This document shows, piece after piece, positions 16,013 to 24,845 of a stretch of DNA of 64,000 nucleotides (positions within the stretch are counted from its first letter, which is position 1; the number at the start of each line of letters is the position of its first letter). Source of the DNA: Planctomycetota bacterium (GTDB taxonomy: Bacteria; Planctomycetota; UBA1135; JACQFD01); contig JAEUHX010000034.1 in assembly GCA_016792805.1 (NCBI GenBank), forward strand, positions 143,758 to 207,757. The letters are read 5' to 3'. The notes beneath the pieces are model-generated. The model was given only the letters and a program-made list of their open reading frames with translations, was not told the origin of the DNA and made no database searches. Position numbers and translations under genes: made by a program.

Positions 16013-17578
16013 TCACGGCGCAAAGAGCTCGCAGGTCGGCTGGAGGGCCGCCACGCCGCCCGTTTCAATGCCCCCGAAGAGGAAGATGCGCTGACCGTCA
16101 TGGGTCGGCGCGGCGTAGTGGAACGCCCGCTCATGATTCATGTTGCCGAGCACGGTCCACGAGGTGCCGTCGAAGTTCTCGACCGAGGTGAGAACCGTCG
16201 GCGCGAGGACGCTCCCGACTCCGCCGCCGCAAACCACAAATGTACCCGTCGGCAGAGAAGTCACGGAATGGCCGCAGCGCGGCGAGTTCATCGGTGCGCC
16301 GGCCGCCCACGTATTGGTGGCGGGATTGAACATCGACACGTCGGCGATGGCGTTGAATGAAAACGACGTGATCGAACCCGTGGCGCCGCCCGAAAGAACG
16401 ATGCGCCCGTCGACCAGCGTCCCGACGCTCGCCAGCGCGCGCGACGTGCCGGGCACGCTGCCGGTCGAACTCCAAGTATTTGTTGCCGGGTTATAGATCG
16501 CGGCCGTGTTGAAGAACGACGGGAGCGAGAAAAGACCCGGTCCGGCTCCGGTGGCCGCCAGCACGCGGCCATTTGGCAGCAGAGAGACCGCGAGCCCTGT
16601 CCGCTTCCACGGCATCGGAGCCGCATTGCTCCAGGTGCCGGTGGCGGGATTGTAGATCTCCACCGAATCCGTGGCGCTCGAGACGATTGCGAGAGCCGCA
16701 TTCAGAGGCGTGGTGTTGTCGACTTGCGTCGATCCGCCGAGCACCATCACGCGGCCGTCCTGGAGCTTCACGATCGAGTGGAAATAGCGCTTCTGCGTCA
16801 TCGGCCCCGTCGGCACGACCGTATTCGTCGCCGGATCATACAGCTCCGCCGAAGTGAGCGTATTATTGAGATCATCGTTGCCGCCGCAGACAAGGATCTT
16901 GCCATTATTGAGTGCCGCAGCGCTGGCGAATGCGCGCTCGATCATCATGTCGGGACCCGACGTGACATCCTGCATCTTCCGGTCGTAGCGCTCCGTCGTC
17001 TTGAGATAGGTGCCCCCTTGGAGCGCGCCGTCGTTCCCGCCGAACACGATGTGGTCGCCGTTCGGCATCACCGCGCCCGGCATGAACCCGCGCGTCTTGA
17101 TCGGTACGTCGAGGCAATCGGTCGACGTCCCGTGCGGGCCCGCGACCACGATCACCACATTATTCGAGAGCTTATCGATGAGCGTCGTCGGGCCGGGAAG
17201 CGTGAACGCCTGGCCGTAGAGCTTCGCGCTGAGTCCGACGAGCGTCGGGAAGTTATTCAAGATCTGCAGAGCCGGGAACGGCTCCGGCGTCGTGCCGTAG
17301 GCACCGCCATAGCTGAACATCGAGATGTCGAGGCTGAAGGCTCGCGTATCTGTGGGATCGATGAACGCGATCGGCAGCGGACCCGTCGTGTCCGCGAGCG
17401 CCACCACCCAGAACTGCCCGGGCGGCGTTCCCGTCACGGTGAAGTTCCAGGGCTCGAACAGGATTCCGCCGGAGACGTCGAGGACGAGGTCCTGGGCGAC
17501 CGCGGGACGGGAGAATCCGGCGGTCAGGAGGGCGGCACCGGCGAGGAGGGCGATGGAGCGAGTCAGATGCTTCGTCAT
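16013..17578 (-). CDS. Secreted kelch-repeat protein
   Basis: I start at the ATG at 17578 (521 residues) because it gives a clean signal peptide: MTKHLTRS, then a hydrophobic stretch ending SRPAVAQ. An N-terminal domain of about 120 residues is followed by at least five kelch repeats. Each has a run of hydrophobic residues, a double Gly (LVCGGND, VLGGST, VLSGGAT, VCGGG, LFGGIE) and a later W or Y in a YNPATNTW context. Kelch repeats form a beta propeller. Function is unknown; such proteins are numerous in planctomycete secretomes. The gene is divergent from the dienoyl-CoA-reductase-like gene 86 bases away. There is no clear ribosome binding site. Confidence 0.88.
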   Translation of the reverse strand: MTKHLTRSIALLAGAALLTAGFSRPAVAQDLVLDVSGGILFEPWNFTVTGTPPGQFWVVALADTTGPLPIAFIDPTDTRAFSLDISMFSYGGAYGTTPEPFPALQILNNFPTLVGLSAKLYGQAFTLPGPTTLIDKLSNNVVIVVAGPHGTSTDCLDVPIKTRGFMPGAVMPNGDHIVFGGNDGALQGGTYLKTTERYDRKMQDVTSGPDMMIERAFASAAALNNGKILVCGGNDDLNNTLTSAELYDPATNTVVPTGPMTQKRYFHSIVKLQDGRVMVLGGSTQVDNTTPLNAALAIVSSATDSVEIYNPATGTWSNAAPMPWKRTGLAVSLLPNGRVLAATGAGPGLFSLPSFFNTAAIYNPATNTWSSTGSVPGTSRALASVGTLVDGRIVLSGGATGSITSFSFNAIADVSMFNPATNTWAAGAPMNSPRCGHSVTSLPTGTFVVCGGGVGSVLAPTVLTSVENFDGTSWTVLGNMNHERAFHYAAPTHDGQRIFLFGGIETGGVAALQPTCELFAP

Positions 17579-17664
17579 AGGAGCTCGAGTTCGGGGGCGC
17601 AGACGAAGAGAGGACTCCTCCAGGGTAGAGTCCGGCGCCCGAAAGCGCACCCTGGCACCCCAGA

Positions 17665-18525
17665 TTGTTCTCCATGCACGAGCCCGCCACGACGCCGCTT
17701 CTCCGCCCCGACAGCTTCCGCGATCGCACGGTCATCGTCACGGGCGGAGGGACGGGGCTCGGCCTCGAAACGTCGCGCACCTTCGGGCGCCTCGGCGCGC
17801 GCGTGATCGTCCTGAGCCGAAACCCCGAGCACCACGCGCAGATTCGGGAGGACGGCGCGCGGGAGCGCTTCGAAGTGGAGACGGCTGTGCTCGACGTGCG
17901 CGAACCCGACCGCGTCGCTGACGTGTTTGACGGGATCGCCAAGCGCCATGGCCGCATCGATGTGCTCATCAATAACGCCGCCGGCAATTTTCTCTGCCCG
18001 GCCGAGAAGCTTCGCGCCAAAGGCTGGCGCGCCGTGATCGACATCGCGCTGAGCGGCGCCTTTTATTGTGCACAGGCAGCTGGCCGACATATGTTGCGCC
18101 GCGGCTCCGGATCGATTGTGAACGTCATCGCCACCTATTCGTGGTCGGGGATGCCGGGAGTTGTGCATTCTGCCGCTGCGAAAGCCGGCCTCTGGGCCGT
18201 GACGCGCACGCTTGCTGCCGAGTGGGGCTCCCGCGGCGTGCGCGTCAATGCCATCGCCCCCGGGGTGTTCGAGTCCCAGGGCGCTGAGCAGAATTTATGG
18301 TGGACGCCGGAGCTGAAGCAGTCGGTTCTCGGGGGCGTTCCAGCCGGGCGCTTCGCAACGACTTTTGAAGTCGCGCAGGCCATCGCATTCCTCGCGTCGG
18401 AGTACGCTTCTTATATGAACGGGACGTGCCTCACCATCGACGGCGGGCGCGAGCTGCCGAAGGGGCTAGGCGGTACGCCGTTCGACGCCGCGACCTCGAT
18501 CGGGCGCCGGGCGAGCTCAGGCTGA
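17665..18525 (+). CDS. Short-chain dehydrogenase resembling 2,4-dienoyl-CoA reductase
   Basis: The 286-residue protein has the nucleotide motif TGGGTGLG (about residues 26-33) and NNAAGNF, which is typical of the 2,4-dienoyl-CoA reductase branch. At the usual Y-x-x-x-K position it has S-A-A-A-K (in HSAAAKAG). The missing tyrosine is normal for dienoyl-CoA reductases, which use a different Tyr. They reduce 2,4-dienoyl-CoA with NADPH so that polyunsaturated fatty acids can enter beta-oxidation. LAAEWGSRGVRVNAIAPG and the C-terminal SYMNGTCLTIDGG are standard SDR elements. It overlaps the convergent aminotransferase gene by 9 bases. No other beta-oxidation gene is near, so the substrate is inferred. 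Confidence 0.88.
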   Translation: MFSMHEPATTPLLRPDSFRDRTVIVTGGGTGLGLETSRTFGRLGARVIVLSRNPEHHAQIREDGARERFEVETAVLDVREPDRVADVFDGIAKRHGRIDVLINNAAGNFLCPAEKLRAKGWRAVIDIALSGAFYCAQAAGRHMLRRGSGSIVNVIATYSWSGMPGVVHSAAAKAGLWAVTRTLAAEWGSRGVRVNAIAPGVFESQGAEQNLWWTPELKQSVLGGVPAGRFATTFEVAQAIAFLASEYASYMNGTCLTIDGGRELPKGLGGTPFDAATSIGRRASSG

Positions 18526-19644
18526 GGCCGCCTTCTGCACAGTTCGGATTGCCTCCGCAACCCGCGCCACGGTTGCGCGGTCCATCCCAATGTAAGAAGG
18601 CACATAGAGGCCGCGTTCCCAGAGACGCCTTGAGACGGGGAACTGTGCGTTTGCCTTTCCCTCGAACATGGACTGCTGGTGCGTCGGGTAGAAGAACGTC
18701 CTTGTTTCAACTCCGAGGGAGTCGAGACGGCGTTGGAGTTCCACGCGCGAGAGGCCAAAGTCGTCTTCGACAAGCACTCCGAACACCCAATAAACATTCT
18801 GTGCCCAATCGCGCGTCGGCGGAAGAGTAATACCTCGAATTCCGCGAAGCTCTTCCTCGTACCAGCGCGCTATGGCGATCTTGGCGGCGACGGCCTCTTC
18901 AGCGTGCTCCATCTGAGCGACTCCGATGGCGGCCTGAAGATTGGTCATTCGATATTGAAAACCCACACCATCGTGCACGAATCGAGTCTCGTTCGACCGG
19001 CCGAGGCAAAGATTGCGCAGCGATCGCAGCCGCGCGGCGGTGGTATCGTCGTCGGTGACCACCATTCCACCTTCGCCAGTAGTAATAATCTTGTTGGCGT
19101 AGAAGCTGAACGCGGCCGCGATGCCGAAGCTCCCAGCTCGGCGCCCGCGGACCGTGGCCCCGTGGGCCTCCGCAGCGTCCTCGAGAACGGTGAGGTTTCG
19201 CCGCCGCGCAATCTCTGCAATCGCGGCCATGTCACACGGATGTCCATAAATGTGAACCGCGAGGATGGCTTTCGTGCGGGGCGTGATGGCCGCCTCGATC
19301 TTCTCCACGTCGACCGTCCACGAGTGCTCATCGGCGTCGACGAACACCGGCTTCGCGCCGAGGTAGAGCAGCGCGAAGACCGGCGCCATCATCGTGAAGT
19401 CAGGGCAAATGACCTCGTCGCCGGGGCCGATCTCGGCAGCGGCGAAGGCGAGGTGGCACGCCACGGTGCCGTTGGCGCAGGCGATGCCGTAACGAACACC
19501 ACAAAAATCGGCGAACGAGCGCTCGAATCGGTCGAGATACTCGCCCGCAGAAGAGATCCAGTTCTCCTGGAGAGCCTTTGTGACGTACGGCAGCTCGTTG
19601 CCCCACTGATGGGGCCGGCTGACTGGGATTCGCGGCTGAGGCAT
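18517..19644 (-). CDS. DegT/DnrJ/EryC1/StrS-family sugar aminotransferase
   Basis: The ATG at 19644, four bases after the upstream epimerase stop, gives 375 residues beginning MPQPRIPVSRPHQWGNE. The PLP-binding lysine lies near residue 184 in SFYANKIITTGEGG. CANGTVACHLA, PDFTMMAP and EDAAEAHGA are the usual cofactor-contact stretches. The closest well-known relatives by pattern are perosamine-synthetase-like enzymes, which convert a 4-keto nucleotide sugar into a 4-amino sugar with glutamate. With the adjacent epimerase and GT2 genes it would make an amino sugar for a cell-surface glycan. The exact sugar cannot be read from the sequence. Its end overlaps the convergent reductase gene by 9 bases. 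Confidence 0.92.
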   Translation of the reverse strand: MPQPRIPVSRPHQWGNELPYVTKALQENWISSAGEYLDRFERSFADFCGVRYGIACANGTVACHLAFAAAEIGPGDEVICPDFTMMAPVFALLYLGAKPVFVDADEHSWTVDVEKIEAAITPRTKAILAVHIYGHPCDMAAIAEIARRRNLTVLEDAAEAHGATVRGRRAGSFGIAAAFSFYANKIITTGEGGMVVTDDDTTAARLRSLRNLCLGRSNETRFVHDGVGFQYRMTNLQAAIGVAQMEHAEEAVAAKIAIARWYEEELRGIRGITLPPTRDWAQNVYWVFGVLVEDDFGLSRVELQRRLDSLGVETRTFFYPTHQQSMFEGKANAQFPVSRRLWERGLYVPSYIGMDRATVARVAEAIRTVQKAASA

Positions 19645-19648
19645 AACC

Positions 19649-20653
19649 TTACTTGAAGACCGCGGTCCCTTCGACGAAGTCCTCCCAGCTCCAGCGCTTT
19701 CCATGGCTGTTGAACCAGTCCACAGTCCACTTGAGCCCGTCCTCGATGGAGCAGCGCGGCTTGACGGAGATGTACTTCCGGAGAAGCGAATTATCACAAC
19801 GGAAGCGATCGATATCGAGGCGCCGCAGTCGGCGAGGATCGACCTCAATCTTCAGGTCCTTGACGCCCATGATCTCCGCGATTCTCCGCGTCAGCCACTC
19901 CACGGAGTAGCAATTGTCCGAGCCCACTTGGACGGGCAGTCCGAAGGGGGCATCGCTGCGCATGAGGTCGATCAGCCAGCGCGCCGTATCATGCACATAG
20001 GTGAAATCTCGCTCCGCCTTGAGATTCCCGAGCCGGACGACGTTCCCGCGCGCGAGCTGGGCGATGATCTCGGGAATCACATAGGGTTCGGTCTCGCGCG
20101 GCCCGTAGGCGTTGAAGATTCTCGCCACGAGCACGGGGACGTTGTGCTCCTTGTGATATGTGAAGCAGAGGCGATCCGCGGCAAGCTTGCTGACGGCATA
20201 GGTATTGAGCGGCAGCAGCTCGGTATTCTCAGTCACTTTCTCTGTGGGCGCCTCGCCGTACACTTCCGTGGAAGACACATAAAGGTAACGCTTAATGCCG
20301 AACTGTTTCGTCGCCTGGAGCAGGCTGAGACATCCCAGCACGTTGATCTGGAAGAACCGCGCAGGCACGTCGTAGGCGGTCGGAACATACGTGTCGCCGA
20401 CCGTGCTGAGGATGAACTCAACTTTGTTTTCCGTGATCGCTTGCGCCACGCGCCACGGGTCGAGGACGTCGCCCGAAACTACGGTGATCTGCTCTCGCAC
20501 CTCGGACAGGTTCGCCAGAGTGCCATGCAAGAAATTGTCGTAGACCACGACGCGGGCGCCGTCGTCCAGGAGCTCGCGGACGATGGCGGAGCCGACGAAG
20601 CCGGCGCCGCCGGCAACCATCACTGTTTTCCCTCGAATGTCTAAGAGTGCCAT
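19649..20653 (-). CDS. NAD-dependent epimerase/dehydratase (extended SDR)
   Basis: The 334-residue protein has the extended-SDR nucleotide motif GGAGFVGS (residues 15-22), the catalytic YAVSK (about residue 152) and SSTEVYGEA, with RIFNAYGPRE downstream. These enzymes epimerise, dehydrate or decarboxylate nucleotide-activated sugars such as UDP-glucose, UDP-glucuronate or GDP-mannose. The gene sits between GT2 and the DegT aminotransferase on the same strand, 4 bases from the latter, and almost surely shares their transcript. By context it prepares the keto or epimerised sugar that the aminotransferase uses. The substrate is not determined. Confidence 0.92.
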   Translation of the reverse strand: MALLDIRGKTVMVAGGAGFVGSAIVRELLDDGARVVVYDNFLHGTLANLSEVREQITVVSGDVLDPWRVAQAITENKVEFILSTVGDTYVPTAYDVPARFFQINVLGCLSLLQATKQFGIKRYLYVSSTEVYGEAPTEKVTENTELLPLNTYAVSKLAADRLCFTYHKEHNVPVLVARIFNAYGPRETEPYVIPEIIAQLARGNVVRLGNLKAERDFTYVHDTARWLIDLMRSDAPFGLPVQVGSDNCYSVEWLTRRIAEIMGVKDLKIEVDPRRLRRLDIDRFRCDNSLLRKYISVKPRCSIEDGLKWTVDWFNSHGKRWSWEDFVEGTAVFK

Positions 20654-20709
20654 GGAGAGGAATCCTCAGCTTGTGCGGAACTGGGACGGGGGTTGAGGTT
20701 CGCAAATCG

Positions 20710-21477
20710 TTAACAAGCTCCGCGAAGCGCTTCCCATCGGAGGCGCGCCACGGTGCCCAAGTATTTCATGCCTTTCGAGATCATTCCGGACTCGGTCTTT
20801 GATTCTCCGGACCGGCGAGGAACGCAGACGTACGGAATCTCAACGATCCGAAATCCTCGACGGTGAGCCCGGAAGATCAAGTCGATAAAGTATTCTCCGT
20901 AGTCGCCGCGAAGAGAGATTTGCTCGAAGACGCTCCGGCGAGCGGCGATGAACCCGCTCGTGTGATCGCGGAAGTCGCGCACCAGGAGCATGCTGGAGAG
21001 CGTTGTGATCACGCTGCTCAGCCAGATGCGCAGACGCGTGCCTGTGCGGGAATCGCTGCCGCCCTGAACATATCGAGATCCCACCGCAATATCACAGCGG
21101 CTCTCCACCGCGCTCACGAGCGCCGGGAGCAGCTCGGGAGGCTGTGAGAAGTCACAATCGAGCCAACAGATGATGGAGCCGCGGGATTCACGAATGCCTC
21201 GCTGAATCGCGGATGTGAGCCCGCGTTCACCAATGCGCCGGATGACTCGAAGTTCAGGTGTTGTCTTCGACCTGATCTCGGCGATTCGCCACGTCTCGTC
21301 CGGCGAATTGTCGTCTACGACGATGAGCTCTAGATCCCAGGCCTTGAGAGCATGGCGAATTGCAATGATGAGATCTTCAATATTACCCGCTTCGTTGTAA
21401 GTCGGAAGAATGACCGTCACATGAGGCCGGACAGATCCGGCCCCGGGCGTCGACATCGGCTCGGCGGGGAGACTCAT
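20710..21477 (-). CDS. Family 2 glycosyltransferase, dolichol-phosphate mannosyltransferase type
   Basis: The 255-residue protein begins its GT-A fold with VTVILPTYNEAGNIEDLI, has VVDDNSPDETW and the metal-binding D-x-D in WLDCDFSQPP, and ends with the polyprenyl-phosphate-type FRDHTSGFIAARRSVFE region. Such enzymes move a sugar from a nucleotide donor to polyprenyl phosphate, making the donor used by GT39-type transferases. There is no C-terminal membrane domain, so it is a peripheral membrane enzyme. It heads a three-gene run with the epimerase and aminotransferase. A GT39-like protein is encoded upstream on the same strand, which is consistent with a donor-and-acceptor pair. Confidence 0.92.
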   Translation of the reverse strand: MSLPAEPMSTPGAGSVRPHVTVILPTYNEAGNIEDLIIAIRHALKAWDLELIVVDDNSPDETWRIAEIRSKTTPELRVIRRIGERGLTSAIQRGIRESRGSIICWLDCDFSQPPELLPALVSAVESRCDIAVGSRYVQGGSDSRTGTRLRIWLSSVITTLSSMLLVRDFRDHTSGFIAARRSVFEQISLRGDYGEYFIDLIFRAHRRGFRIVEIPYVCVPRRSGESKTESGMISKGMKYLGTVARLRWEALRGAC

Positions 21478-22316
21478 CAGTTCAGCAGGGACCAGGCTCG
21501 GACTGTGCGGGGTGCGGTCCGCTCCGTCTCAAAGAAACACTGCCGATCGGCTCTCGTCCACCGGATGCCGGCAGTTTGTGTGTCCTATTCTGCATCCATG
21601 GATGAAGAGTGACAAGCCCATGGCCTCCGGTGGATCGTGTTGCCGGTTTTGAGCGAACGCCGCAAAAGGAGGTCTCCCAGCGACGCCGGCGCGCAGCGCT
21701 TCGACCTCGGACGTCGCGGGCACGCTTACTTGCGCTCTGGCAGGGGCTTGCGAGTTTTGCAGCGGCGCGGTGAGCCCACGGCGCTCCTCGGCGTGTTGCA
21801 GAAATCCGGGCAGCGAAGCCTCTGCGGAACGGCTCGCGCCGATCCTGAGCCAGAAGTCCGCCTCAGGAGCCTTGGGCAAAAGTGCCCAACAATGCGAGCA
21901 CTAGCTGCCCGTGGCAAAAGTGCTCCGCAGAGCGAGCGCGAGGATTTTTCGCGAGATCGAGAAGGACCGCCGTAGACGTCGCAAGGAGTTACGACGCAGC
22001 CGCCATCCTCGAGCTCAATCGGCGGACCCGCCTCTCTTCGCTGTCCATTCCTAGGGAGCGGCGAAAACTGCAGTTGCTCCGAGGTCAAGAAACCAAACAA
22101 CGGGGTCCTTGGGCGGCACCTTCCGGGGTGCGGCGAGGCCGGAATCCCGCCTTGCGGCATGGGGGCAGCGAGTGAAAGAAACAGGCAGCCCCGGTTCTTG
22201 ACTTCGCAGATCCCAAGATTCGGACTCGAGAATGCCTTCGGAACCTCTTCGGCGAGGCAGGATTGGCAGAACTGCCAGTGATTTCAGCGCCGACGCGGCC
22301 CCTCGCTGCCCGGCGG
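21478..22316. other. 839-bp stretch without a convincing gene
   Basis: Reading frames on both strands are short, Arg- or Ser-rich and unlike any family I know. The stretch holds repeat copy C at 21911-22000. A partial GGCAAAAGTGC sequence at about 21878 hints at a second, decayed copy. The rest may be gene remains from rearrangement inside the glycan cluster. Confidence 0.6.
21911..22000 (+). repeat. Dispersed palindromic repeat, copy C (left part only)
   Basis: This copy begins GTGGCAAAAGTGCTCCGCAG and continues through GAGCGAGCGCGAGGATTT, GAGATCGAGAAGGACCGCC and GCAAGGAGTTACGACG. It lacks the right-hand CTCGGATGACTT end, so it is truncated. Its start is nearly identical to copy D. Confidence 0.8.
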
Positions 22317-24584
22317 TCAACGATGCGACGGAGAGGCCGGAGAGGTGCTCGCCGGAGCGAGGTCGGCGCCGCGAAGAAGGAACATGGAAAGCTCGTTCTT
22401 CTCCAAGGGAAGCCGGCTCTTCGAGATCTTCATGGGTGTTCCTTCGACGACGAGCGGCGGATGTGAACGGTTGCCCGCATCCCTGGGAATCTGTGGGAGG
22501 AGTGCCGCGAGGCGCAGCCGTCTCCTCGGATCAGCACGGAGGGCGGCCACCAAAGTAGCTGCGGGTGTTGCGACGCGGATGCGTCGAGGCGCGTTGCTCG
22601 ACTCCTGGGGGCTGAGGTTCGCAGCAGGGACCTTTAAGTACTCGCAAACCGTCGTGCCGTTCGACTCCACCACATGCAACAAGAGAACAGGAGTCCATCG
22701 GCCGCGGAATCGGCCTCTCAGATCGATCATGAGAGTCTCCCCAAAGCTCCCGCTGCCGAACGCAAACTTCTCAATGACCGCAAAGAGCTCACGATCCGGA
22801 GGCGCTCCAGGCACGAGGAGGGTTGCGCAGTCTTCGCTGCCTTCGGCTTCCGCCGAAAGCTCCTCGATCTGAGGACAAAAACGCAACAGCTCAACTCGGC
22901 CGCCATCGTCGAGCGGGATCGGGGGCGCGGCTTCAACAAAAATGGGGAACCGCGCACCGTCCGACTCCTCGAGAAGCACCCTTGTTCCGCTCTCGTACGG
23001 ATCGGCTTTTTGGTTCGGGCTAGGCCGCACGGCCAGGATCAGGTCAAAGCGACAGATCCGGCTTCGAAGCAGCGTTTGATTCGCTTGGATGCTCGCGAGC
23101 GGCTGGAGTGGAATTGTTTCAATGTACAGGCCCATCCCGCGGCGACCGCACTCCGCTCGGATATTATAAGGATGGAGCACGGGATGGTTCGCAAGCAGCA
23201 TGATCCCGGACGAAGCCGGCAGGTGGAGACTGTTGATCGCTCTCAGGATCAGTGGAAGCTTGAAGTCGTTACGAATGTCGAACCCCGTGCCGCGGAGCGA
23301 ATCCGAGTAGGCCGTGGAATGGATCCAGAGCGGAAGTGTGGTTCGAAAGGGCCCGATGTCCGGAGGGTCCTTGGGATTCGGAGAAACGAGGAATGTAAGC
23401 GCAATGATGGGGTGAAGCACTGCGACAGCGAGCGCGACGGAAGCAATGCGTTTCACGGCAATCGCGCCGATCGAGGCGATGCCGCGAACAATTGCGAACG
23501 CCACGAACCCCATGAGAGGAATATGAAGCGTCGCCTGGCATCGCTGCGAGACGAATAAGAGCAGGAAGCAGCCCAGCAGGTAGGCCATGAGTGCGCCCGC
23601 CACCGGCCAGGACCAGAGAGATCGGAGCTGTGATCGACGCTCAAAGACTTGAATGAGCAGTCCACAGAAGCCGAGCACCAGCATCGGGATTCCCGGTCCC
23701 GTGAGAGAGTTCCAGTAAAGTGCGTAGTGAACATTCTCCCAAGAAAGACCCGAGCCGGCTCCTGCGTACACGGACGCACGGCTCCCATAAGTTACACTTG
23801 ACACATAGTCGAGCAGATCTCTGAGGTTTCGGGCGTACCAAGTTGCGGCGACTGCTCCCGCGATACAAGTTGCTGCGAGCATTCCGGCAAGTGCCCTCAT
23901 CCTCGTCGGGCGGCGGAGCGCCGCCGCGGCGATCACCGCCGCCGGGCCCACGAGCAGAAGCGGTCCGCCGGCTCGCGTGACCGAGGCGAGTCCCGCCGCG
24001 GCTCCCGCCGCGAGCGTCGGAATCCACCGCGTGAATCCCTGGCTCGCGAGCATCGCCCATGTGGTGAGCGCCACTATGGCGGCCAGCGGGAACTCAAACA
24101 TATAGAAACGTGAGTTCCCGAGGACTGCAGGAAACGACATCCAGGCCAAGGCCGTGGCATAGCCGGTCCAGCGCGCGCCCTTGGCTCGCGGATAGAGCCA
24201 GGCGATGGCGCGAGCCGTCGAGACCAATAATACGAAGGTGAACGCGAGCAGCACGCTTTCCGCAACAATTCGGCGCTCGCCGAAGAGAAGCATCAGAATT
24301 GCAGAGGACGTCGGCACAAGCGGAGTATTTGTGCCCGAAGTCGACGTCCACGCCTCGAGGAATCCCGCGAGCCCGCGAGCCTTCATGAGCTGCAGGCTGT
24401 GGTGAGCCTGCCAGTGATACGTTGCAGCGTCCCACACGGGGAACTGCCGCGCTGAGCCGTCTCTCTCGGCTGCCCACCACCAAAGACCAGCGAATGCAGC
24501 GGTTGCCAGGAAAGCGAACAGCCACACCGCGTGGTCGCTGGGCGGAATCTCACTCCGATGTTTCAATTCGATCGGTTCAGGCAT
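22317..24584 (-). CDS. GT39-like membrane glycosyltransferase (ArnT/PMT type)
   Basis: The ATG at 24584 gives 755 residues; a start at 24647 is possible. After a short cytoplasmic N-terminus there are about 11 hydrophobic segments (residues 15-440) with large periplasmic loops. The first loop carries D-A-A-T-Y-H-W-Q-A, which sits where GT39-type and related polyprenyl-phosphate-dependent glycosyltransferases carry their catalytic acid. The C-terminal 300 residues are soluble and presumably periplasmic. These enzymes move a sugar from a polyprenyl-phosphate carrier to lipid, protein or glycan outside the membrane. With the GT2 enzyme at 20710 it makes a plausible donor-synthesis and transfer pair. 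The exact acceptor is unknown. A Thr/Ser/Pro-rich tail ends the protein. Confidence 0.78.
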   Translation of the reverse strand: MPEPIELKHRSEIPPSDHAVWLFAFLATAAFAGLWWWAAERDGSARQFPVWDAATYHWQAHHSLQLMKARGLAGFLEAWTSTSGTNTPLVPTSSAILMLLFGERRIVAESVLLAFTFVLLVSTARAIAWLYPRAKGARWTGYATALAWMSFPAVLGNSRFYMFEFPLAAIVALTTWAMLASQGFTRWIPTLAAGAAAGLASVTRAGGPLLLVGPAAVIAAAALRRPTRMRALAGMLAATCIAGAVAATWYARNLRDLLDYVSSVTYGSRASVYAGAGSGLSWENVHYALYWNSLTGPGIPMLVLGFCGLLIQVFERRSQLRSLWSWPVAGALMAYLLGCFLLLFVSQRCQATLHIPLMGFVAFAIVRGIASIGAIAVKRIASVALAVAVLHPIIALTFLVSPNPKDPPDIGPFRTTLPLWIHSTAYSDSLRGTGFDIRNDFKLPLILRAINSLHLPASSGIMLLANHPVLHPYNIRAECGRRGMGLYIETIPLQPLASIQANQTLLRSRICRFDLILAVRPSPNQKADPYESGTRVLLEESDGARFPIFVEAAPPIPLDDGGRVELLRFCPQIEELSAEAEGSEDCATLLVPGAPPDRELFAVIEKFAFGSGSFGETLMIDLRGRFRGRWTPVLLLHVVESNGTTVCEYLKVPAANLSPQESSNAPRRIRVATPAATLVAALRADPRRRLRLAALLPQIPRDAGNRSHPPLVVEGTPMKISKSRLPLEKNELSMFLLRGADLAPASTSPASPSHR

Positions 24585-24703
24585 GGAGAGACCACGGGAA
24601 CCAACTTTCTCGACGTGCTCACCCGGAGACTGTAGCAGCAGGTCCATCGGCGCGCAGCTCGGAGTTCCAGCACTGCGATCCGACGTTCGGCAAGGTTCAG
24701 GCG

Positions 24704-24845
24704 GTGGCAAAAGTGCTCCGCAAAGCGAGCACGAGGATTCTTGGCGAGTTCAACGAGGACCGCCGCAGGCGTAGCCAAGGAGTTTCGTTGAGGCGGTACG
24801 ACGAGATCGCCCAAAAGCCCGCGGGCGCAGCTCGGATGACTTATG
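24704..24845 (+). repeat. Dispersed palindromic repeat, copy D
   Basis: This copy begins GTGGCAAAAGTGCTCCGCAA and ends GCAGCTCGGATGACTTATGCCA, so its ends TGGCAAAAGT and ACTTATGCCA form an imperfect inverted repeat. The middle has CGCCGCAGGCGTAGCCAAGGAGTTTCG. Its right end contains the stop codon of the methyltransferase gene (24841-24843). Confidence 0.85.

Noticed and set aside
21529..21879. 116-residue minus-strand frame in the empty stretch
   Set aside because: It has no recognisable motif, poor composition and no start signal.
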